A DNA stretch of 11,982 nucleotides from Auxenochlorella pyrenoidosa. Taxonomy: Eukaryota > Chlorophyta > Trebouxiophyceae > Chlorellales > Chlorellaceae. The notes beneath the pieces are model-generated. The model searched no databases and had not been told where the DNA came from. It worked only from the letters and a program-made list of their open reading frames with translations. Position numbers and translations under genes: made by a program. Of this stretch, positions 1-6,700 are shown piece by piece. The number at the start of each line of letters is the position of its first letter. The stretch's first letter is position 1. The stretch spans positions 2,649,127-2,661,108 of the forward strand of contig KQ481983.1 of the NCBI GenBank assembly GCA_001430745.1, read 5' to 3'.

Positions 1-12
1 GCCGCGCCCGTG

Positions 13-26
13 CCCCCCCCCCCCCC
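13..26. repeat. Homopolymer C tract (14 C)
   Basis: A run of 14 C lies at the left edge. It probably sits in an intron of the first gene: GT at 10-11 could be the donor, and the CTTCAG ending at 75 is a good acceptor after a CTG/CTGC-rich pyrimidine stretch. The reading frame used downstream stays open from base 3 to 252, so an unspliced coding reading cannot be excluded from sequence alone. Confidence 0.6.
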
Positions 27-75
27 GGTCGTGGGATTCGCTGCTGCCTGCTGCACTGCTCTGGGCTGGCTTCAG

Positions 76-974
76 CTCATGGCACTCTGCGTTTGTTCTT
101 GCACACCGGCGCCGACACTCTGCTGCCTGCCCCCCTCCACGGGGCGCGCCACCTGCAGGCCCGCCAGCTGCTGGGCTCTGGGCTGCCCCAGGTGGACGAG
201 TCCATCCTCAAGGCCGCCAAGGCGGGCCTGTTCATCAACCTGCTTGCTGGAGGTGGGCTGAGCTGGCCGGGGCTCCCCCAGGGAGCGCAAGCTGCCGCCT
301 CTGCTGGCTGCGCTTGGTGTTGGCGCCGCATGCGCCACCAGTGTTTGTGCTCGGAAAGCGTGTCTGCTGATGCTCACCCAACCCTGCTGTCTCGCCACCC
401 TGTGCAGGCGTGATGAGCGACCTCATGCAGGCCGCCATGGTGCGCAAGTCGGTGGGCGAAACCGAGAAGCTGCTGGAGCAGGCGAGCCAGGGGCCCTGGG
501 CTGCTTGGTATCCGGATGTTTGACTGGGCTGGGATGCACACTTACGTGGCGATGGCTGCAGGCAGTCGGGGCAGCTGCCAAGCCACACTCCGCCCACTGC
601 CTGTGCCCTTGCCTGCAGGTCAAGCCGGCAGCGCAGTGGGCCCAGCAGAACCTGGCTGCCTACCAGGCGCGCGAGGGCGGCCTCCGCAGCCAGGTGAGCT
701 GAGCCAGGAAGCTGACGGGTTCAACTACAGGGTTCATGTCGCACTGCCGGGTCTTGTCCTGGCCTCAAAACAGGCCCAAGGGTGCCCCCGTAGGCAGCTC
801 TGCCCAGGGAGGAGCGAGCCTGCTGCTGCTGCTGCCCCCCTCCTGGGGCAGATTGATGGCAAGCGTGGCGAGCTGGAGGCGTTCCGCCGGGACATGCTGA
901 AGGCGGGGCTGGCGGCCAGCGCGGCGCCCGTGTCCGGCCTGGAGGCCGAGGTGGAGCGCATCTCGCTGATTTGA
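76..974 (+). CDS. 3' part of an unrecognised gene with a helical, coiled-coil-like C terminus
   Basis: Exons 76-252, 408-481, 619-693 and 852-974 (TGA at 972-974) splice into one open frame of about 148 residues. The 5' part of the gene is outside the window or before base 76. The introns are 253-407 (GTGGGC...GCAG), 482-618 (a GC donor, GCGAGC...GCAG) and 694-851 (GTGAGC...GCAG). The GT at 508 would be out of phase with the next exon, whereas the GC donor at 482 keeps frame and gives a smooth helix (EKLLEQ-VKPAAQW). The chain begins HGTLRLFLHTGADTLLP, then has a hydrophobic stretch (AAKAGLFINLLAG). It continues as a charged, helix-rich region (KSVGETEKLLEQ, AYQAREGGLRSQ, IDGKRGELEAFRRDMLKAG) and ends VERISLI. 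The spacing of Leu, Ala and charged residues suggests a short coiled coil. I see no catalytic motif, no cysteines and no signal peptide in the visible part. I do not recognise the family and assign no function. The exon structure is well supported; the 5' boundary at 76 is less certain. Confidence 0.7.
482..618 (+). other. GC-AG intron (first gene)
   Basis: The donor reads GAGCAG|GCGAGC and the acceptor CCTGCAG|GTC. This removes 137 bases and joins two phase-0 exons. The only nearby GT donor (508) would shift the frame. Confidence 0.6.
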
Positions 975-1257
975 GCCTACTGGGGATGGCCAAACCGCCG
1001 GGCCCGCGCCGTTGTGCGCTCTCGCAAGAGGGCAGCCGTGCGGCATGCCTGCATGTCTGACGTGCAACAAACACGCATGCTTCCGTTGTACATGTACGCC
1101 CTTGTTTAGTTCTTGGGGAGCTGTTGGAAGTGGTGCTCCTCGGTGTGTCCTGCTCCCAGGCGCGAGTCGACCATTCCGGTCTCGCTGATGCTCTGCCTAC
1201 ATCACCGAGTTGCACAGTAGCGTGGTAATGACTCACCGATCCAAGCATATTGTGAAG

Positions 1258-1280
1258 CTCCAGGCAGCAACAGCCTGGAG
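1258..1280. repeat. Perfect inverted repeat (8-base stem, 7-base loop)
   Basis: CTCCAGGC at 1258-1265 pairs perfectly with GCCTGGAG at 1273-1280 around a 7-base loop. It lies about 285 bases after the stop codon of the first gene. It could act in 3'-end RNA structure or be a chance hairpin in GC-rich DNA. No T-run follows, so it is not a bacterial-type terminator. Confidence 0.5.
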
Positions 1281-1474
1281 GGACACAAGAAGCACTGCAG
1301 GATGACAACAGGCATGAACTGCTCGATTGAGTAGGATCCTGGAAGCGAGAGCCACAGTCCGGCGCATGGATTCTGCAGAAAAGAAAAATTCCAAGATGTC
1401 TCTGGCTTGCAGGTTCATGCACAGCTACTCCTGACAGCCCAGCAGGCTGTTGTACGCACTTGTGATCGAGCTGA

Positions 1475-1577
1475 TTGGCTCTGCCAGCACCGAGCGTATC
1501 ACACAGAGACCTTGAGCGCGTCGACAAACTCTGCAACTTCTGCACTCGCCAACTTGATCCCAAGGTCTTGAACCCAG
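1475..1577 (+). other. Candidate 5' exon of the SAM-domain gene (untranslated or coding)
   Basis: A stretch ending AACCCAG|GTGAGA at 1577/1578 has one of the best donor sites in the intergenic region. Just upstream the plus strand is open and encodes a coding-like string with a CxxC (LERVDKLCNFCTRQLDPK). A GGCCCAG acceptor at 1926-1927 would splice it to an exon containing the ATG at 1953, making it a 5' untranslated exon. Alternatively, a phase-0 join from 1563 to the acceptor-like CTGCCAG at 1976-1982 would extend the SAM protein upstream. This intron would be longer (about 350-420 bases) than the others here. I cannot choose between these or exclude chance. Confidence 0.25.
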
Positions 1578-1796
1578 GTGAGAGACGCAGGGCGCCCTCG
1601 GTGGAGGGGGGATCACTAATGTCGGGCTGGTACTTACGGCCCCCTTGCGCCTCTCGGTCCCTCGCCTCCGGCGTCGGTGCGCTGTCGAGTACTGTGAGAC
1701 CTGGCGCTGCGAACCCTGGTCCGACCCTAACGGACCAACCCGCTGCCGCTCCCGCCAACACGCCCTGCCAAAGTCATGCTGCACTTTCGGCCGTAG

Positions 1797-1802
1797 CACG
1801 TG
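1797..1802. promoter_or_regulatory. CACGTG (G-box/E-box-like) palindrome
   Basis: A CACGTG hexamer lies about 150 bases upstream of the ATG of the SAM-domain gene, in its likely promoter. CACGTG is the core bound by plant and algal bZIP and bHLH factors (family knowledge). That it is functional here is inference from position only. Confidence 0.3.
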
Positions 1803-1952
1803 GGAAACTGGATGCTGGATAGCGCCTCCCCTCACTCACACGCCGCTGAACCCACCCACCTGTGAAAACAACTCACTGAGCCGTGCCCGCCGCCCCCATC
1901 CCCAACCGCCTCGCCCCCCTGGCCCAGTCCGACTTGCTGGACGTCCTGCGCA

Positions 1953-3077
1953 ATGCCCGGGCTCGCCCTTGGCCCCTGCCAGTGGAAGGTGGCGGATGTG
2001 TGCACCTGGCTCAAGGCAAGCATGCTTGGGGTGCATGCCTGCACCAACCTCGGAGCGCCCTGGCAGACAGTAATGCATTGGCAGGCTAGGGCACGCCTGC
2101 CGCTACGGAATGCAGCCTGCCTGCTTCTCTGCGACACCCCGCCTTCCCCGGTGGTGCTGCAGGAGGACCTGGAGATGCCCGACTCCGTTGTAGAAATGTT
2201 CAGGGAGAATGCCGTGGCCGGGCCGGGTGAGCGCTGCGACGCTGACCAGCAGCTGACTTGTCCTGGAGGGGAGCGCTGCCAGGCTGCGGTGCCCGGCAGC
2301 ACTATCCTCGTGTCTCCTCGCTTGGCGGCAAGGGCGTCCCAAGGCGCCCACCACCCACCGCTGAACCTCCCCAATCGCGCATCAAATGGCTTGACTCTGT
2401 CTTCCCCCGGCCGCAGACCTGATTGAGCTGTCGGACGAGGACCTGAAGGAGCTGGGCTGCAAGCCCCTGCAGGTGAGCTGCAGCGAAACGAGCGCGCTGT
2501 ACCACCAGCGCGCCCGCCTGCAGAGCGGGGCGGCAGCAGGCCTTGGGGCGTTTGCCCTGTGAGGCTTTAGTGGCCAGCGCGCCCCCCCTGCTGTCCCCCT
2601 GCAGGCCCGCAAGATCCGGCACGCCCTGACCGCCATGGGCTTCAAGGGCTCGGCCTCTGGGGAGGTGCCCGCCGTCGAGGCCACCGCGCCCGCCCCGGCG
2701 GCCGCTGCGCCCGCTCCTGCGCCCCCCCCTGCTCCTGCTGCCGCTCCCGCAGCGGCCCCTGCTGCCGCCCCGCCCTCTGGTTACCCGCCCCCCTCTGGTG
2801 CTGGGTACCCGCCTGCGCCTGCCGGCTACGGCGCGCCACCGCCTCCGTACGGCGCACCGCCCGAATACTATGGCGGTGAGCCCAACCGCGCAACGGCACA
2901 CGGCTGCCTCATCCTGCCTGCAGCCCTGCTGCCCGCGGCATGTCCCCGAGAGCCCCGTACCACTCTCTGCTTGCAGCCCCCCCGCCAGCACCGCCCCCCG
3001 AGAAGCAGAACAACACGGGCAAGAAAGTGGCAGCGGCAGTGCTGCTCACCCGCCCCAACCGCATGATGCGCCGGTGA
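1953..3077 (+). CDS. SAM-domain protein with Pro/Ala/Gly/Tyr-rich tail (184 aa, 5 exons)
   Basis: Exons 1953-2015, 2163-2226, 2417-2472, 2605-2875 and 2977-3077 total 555 bases and encode 184 residues ending at TGA 3075-3077. Residues 11-73 form a sterile alpha motif (SAM) domain. The first helix carries the conserved Trp pattern (WKVADVCTWLK), followed by EMFRENAVAG, LIELSDEDLKELG and a last helix ARKIRHALTAMGF. SAM domains mediate protein-protein contacts and oligomerisation and sometimes bind RNA or lipid (family knowledge). Residues of about 82-155 are Ala/Pro-rich, then carry GYPPP, GYPPAPAGYG and PPYGAPPEYYGG motifs. The C terminus is basic (EKQNNTGKK, then LLTRPNRMMRR). No enzyme domain is visible, so an adaptor or scaffold role is inferred. 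Introns are 2016-2162 (GC donor), 2227-2416, 2473-2604 and 2876-2976. The ATG at 1953 is the in-frame Met just before the domain. An acceptor-like CTGCCAG right before Trp11 leaves open an upstream start. Confidence 0.8.
2016..2162 (+). other. GC-AG intron inside the SAM domain
   Basis: The donor is CTCAAG|GCAAGC, close to the AG|GCAAGT consensus typical of GC-AG introns; the acceptor is GCTGCAG|GAG. Splicing is phase 0 and joins TWLK to EDLEMPD, restoring a continuous SAM-domain helix and turn. Reading through instead inserts residues that break the domain. Confidence 0.75.
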
Positions 3078-3720
3078 GGCCCGGATCAGACCTGCTGTGC
3101 CCTGCCTGTCCACACTCGCACCCATTTCTGCCCAGTGCACCTGGATTGCTTGTGTTGAAGGGCTCCAGCTCAGCGAACCTGCAGCACAGAAGGCCCCTCT
3201 GCAGCAACCCCTCGCGCTTGATGCCCTTCCCACTGCGCCCCGCCCTCGCATCGGCGGCATGCATGCAGGCACATGATGATGGACAACTAGGGACGCACCC
3301 GGCCATACAGGCTGTGCGCAGCAGCCAGGTATAACCTCAAGCATTTGCAGCCACTGGAGGTCCTTTCATGTCCCCTGCTGGAGCTGTGAATAACTTATGT
3401 CTCCAACCAGGCTGTCTAGCATAGGATTCTTGCCTTGTCTGTGACCGTTTGCTTGTCTTCTTGAAGCGGGCTCTATTCTTAAATGTATTCGCAATCCATG
3501 TCAATCTGCCCTGCGCACCTGCACCTGTCCAGTCATGAGCCTGCCGTGTATTTCTAAGCAGCGGCTGGCACGCAATCACATTTGTATGCATTTCGGTTTC
3601 CCAACACAGCGCAGGAGCAAAAAACAACCATGCAGACTTGGCTTGCACACCACGCACACAGAAGCAGGGCCCATGGGTGGAAAGAAGGCCGACACAAGCG
3701 GGCAGCTGTCAGCCCACGCG
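3078..3720. other. Convergent intergenic region (3' flanks of two genes)
   Basis: The SAM gene (plus) and the central membrane-protein gene (minus) converge here. No coding exon with good splice signals was found on either strand. The centre (about 3400-3620) is AT-richer than the flanks, as expected of 3' untranslated sequence. I did not find a TGTAA polyadenylation signal on either strand, so the transcript ends cannot be placed. Two overlapping GCATGC palindromes lie near 3256-3266. Confidence 0.6.
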
Positions 3721-6700
3721 TCACGACGCCGCCGGGGCGCCCTGCTTGCCCCGCCAGCCCAGGCCTCTGAAGTGCAGCCAACCCGTGCGCGACTGGGCTG
3801 GCGCTGCTGTCGCCTCCTCACTGCCCGTCTCGGGGCTGGTTCCCGCCCCGGCTGCTGCCGCCGCCAGGTCGGCCGAGGTGTCTGATGGGACGACCTGGAA
3901 CTTGCGGAAGCGCCACATGCTGAGCAGGAGCAGCACAAGCCACACGATGTGGCTGCACCAGGGGCAGGGGGCCGTGTGGGGTTGCCAAAGGGTGGGGTGC
4001 AAGGGAAGTGCGATTGCGCGGTGGTTCATCAAACCCCAGGACTGCCGCAGCAGCATGCTGTGACGCGCAGCTCGCTGGCACGCAGCGTGCAAGCAGGGTG
4101 GCAAGGGCCAATCACGCTGCGCTAACCAACGCTGATGCCCACCTCCACAGCAACAGCACGGCGCCCAGCACGAGCGTGAGCACCCCCATGGAGGAAATCT
4201 GCGAGGGCCGGTGGGTGGACGGCACTTCATGCGGGGTGGAGCACGGCATGCAGGCGATGCGCGCCCAAGCGAGGGGCTGCTGGCAGGCAGGGAGGCCGGC
4301 TGTAGCCTGCCACGGCATGCAAGGCGCAAGGCCACAGCACGGCTGCGCTCAGCTGCCCCATGCAGTGGGGCCCCGCCCGGTGTACACAAACAGGCACAGC
4401 CACAGCGCTTCCGGCCTCACATCGTGGCAGAGCTGCAGCGCCTCGTAGGCGCAAACCGGGTCGTCTGCGGGGGCAGCCAGCATTGAACATGTGTGTCAGG
4501 CACACTGGAAGCATGGCAGGCAGGGCCTGCCTGCCCGCCGTGCCCGCCGAGGCACCTGGCCCTGTCCAGAGCGGCCAAAGCAGGCGCAAGGGCTCTATGC
4601 GCTCCGCTGCTGCTGGCCGACAGCCCCCCGGTGACGCCACCCACCGATGGTGGGCACGTCTATGCAGACGTCGCCCAGGCTGTAGCCCCTGAAGCTGATG
4701 TTGTTGATCTTGGAGCAGGAGATCTGGGTGATGAGCTGGACGCTGCGTGCACGGGAGGGCGGGAGGAGATGGAGTTGCGGGCCCAGGCACTGGCAGCACC
4801 GCCAGGGTGGCAGCCAGGGGAGGGGCGCCAGGCAGCGGCTGACGGTGCCCTGCCAAGGTGCTCTTACGTCACAGCGATGAGGCCGAGCCCAAACAGGATC
4901 ATGGACTGCACGGGCAGGGGGGGAGCTGTTGCTGTTAGCCCTGGGGCTCAGACGAGCAGTGGGGTCGCGCAGCAGGCAGGGGCTGCTTGAGCCTCCCATG
5001 GAACACCAGAAGGCGGACAGGGCATGCCAAGGATGCGCCGGATGGCAGGCAAGCTGGCAGGCGGTAGGCAGACAAGCGGGCAGGCATTCAGGCGGGCAGG
5101 CAGGCGGGCTGGCGCGCAGCCCACCAGGGTGAGGACCAGCACCACAAAGCCCGCCACGGCGGTGTGCACCCGGAACGCATTCCTGTTGATCCAGCTGCTG
5201 TACAGGTAGTTGCGCAGCCTGCGGTGGGGTGGGGCAGGTTGGGGTGGAGGTCTGCTAGACCGCGCGCGGGCCGTTCAGCCCGGGTTCTTGAGGCACCTGC
5301 TGCTAGGCAAGTTGCAGAGCCAGGGCCAGCACAACAAGGGGCCCCGCGAAGGCAGCACAACAGAACAGGACAGGCAGCAGCCTGCTCACTCCCAGCGCCA
5401 GATCTTAAAGGTTGGCTGGTTGGCAGCCAGCACGATCCATGCCGCAAAGAAGTCGCACACTGCGCCAGGGGGCAGCGACGTGCTCTGCTTACTCATGCAA
5501 CAGACGCGAGCAGTGTCTTTGTACAGGCAAAGCTGCAAGGCGCTCCGACCTTGGACATGTAGCCGCCGACCCGTGCCCCCTGATGGTGCCGCAGGCAGCC
5601 TGCAGGCTCCCAACCCCTCCCAGGCAGCCCCGCCGTGCCTCCTGTGATGATGAGTGCGCCGATGACGAGCCACTCGATGATGTACAGCATGCCCGAGTCG
5701 CTGGTGTTCTTCTGCACAGAACGGCCGGGTTGCAAGCGGAGTGGGGGAGGGCTGGATTGAGCGACGAAGAGAGCCTCGCGGCGGGCCGTCAGCAGCGCCT
5801 TGGAAGCAGACAAGTGTGCGTGACATGCCCTGCAGTGTGCCTTCCCACAGTGGAAGAGCGCGCCGCTCGCCCCAAAGAGGACGAGCCCGTGCAAACCCTA
5901 GCGCTGCGGGAGCTGCTCCTCACCACTACCCAGGCCAGCACAGTGTTGTTCGTGAACTGGACCTGCAGCAGCATGAGAGCAGCCGGGCAGGTGCAGTTTG
6001 GTCGTTTTATGCCAGTGCAGCCTCACAGACAATGAGGTGGGGGCCGTGGCCATGGCCATGTGTGGGCAGGAGGGCTCGCTGTCTCGTTGCCCTCACTGCC
6101 TGCACACGCCTGACCCAACACCGTGCTGGCTTGCCACGCGGCCAGCTCGCACCCTGGGCTGACGCATGCTGGCAGGCCGCCCACCCTTACCGTGCCGGTA
6201 ATGAGCAGCGCAAGAGCAGCAATGTACAGCCCCGCAGCAAGGACCATCCATGTCATGTACCTGCAGACAACAAGGGTGGGTGGGTGGGTGGGTGGGCGGG
6301 GTGGTGGTGGTGGGGGGGGGGTGTGGTGTGGTGTGGTGGGGGGGGACAATCACTCGCATTTCTGCTCCGGTCAGTCCAAACTGACAGAGCCGAGGTGTGG
6401 ATGGGGTTGAGGGGAGGCGGGCACACCAGGGCATGCCCAGAGGACTTCTGTTGCAGCTAGTCACGCGCAGCGCAGGCAAAAACACCCGCTCCCCCTGCCC
6501 CCGCACGCTGTGCGCAGCACGCCGTCGGTGCTTGTCACCAGCAGGCTGCGGTGCCGGGCGGGCAGCGGTGCGCTCTCCCCTGCCTCCACGTCAGCATCCG
6601 TCTTTGCCATGCTGGTAGCTGGCTGCAGAGCTGCCGTCTTGGCGGCTGCAAGCTCGGCTGCCGTCTCGGTGGGCTCAGCTGCCTGGGCGGCAGATTTGCT

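Larger units (their letters stand above)
975..1952. other. Intergenic region between two plus-strand genes
   Basis: This holds the 3' flank of the first gene and the 5' flank of the SAM-domain gene. I found no canonical chlorophyte TGTAA polyadenylation signal just after the 974 stop. The nearest similar string is the TTGTACATGTAC stretch around 1085-1097. The region is less GC-rich than the genes around 1080-1420. The right half (about 1590-1950) is C-rich, as expected of a promoter and 5' leader. The long antisense open frame across 721-1761 crosses well-spliced exons of the first gene and looks like a GC-bias shadow. No RNA gene was recognised. Confidence 0.6.

Noticed and set aside
721..1761. 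346-residue minus-strand open frame
   Set aside because: It runs antisense across the last exon and an intron of the first gene. Its composition (Ser/Arg/Pro/Ala-rich) is typical of a GC-bias shadow and it has no start or splice context.
2302..2991. 229-residue minus-strand open frame opposite the SAM gene
   Set aside because: It is Arg/Gly-rich shadow sequence of the Ala/Pro-rich SAM exon. The plus strand has a real domain and consistent splicing.
4227..4856. 209-residue minus-strand open frame
   Set aside because: It crosses three introns in a different frame from the exons 4742-4645 and 4464-4421, which carry the Cys loop with good splice sites.
5030..5115. CRISPR-like array from the repeated GGCAGGC units
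   Set aside because: Units are short and degenerate with no regular spacers, in an intron of a eukaryotic gene. It is a simple repeat.
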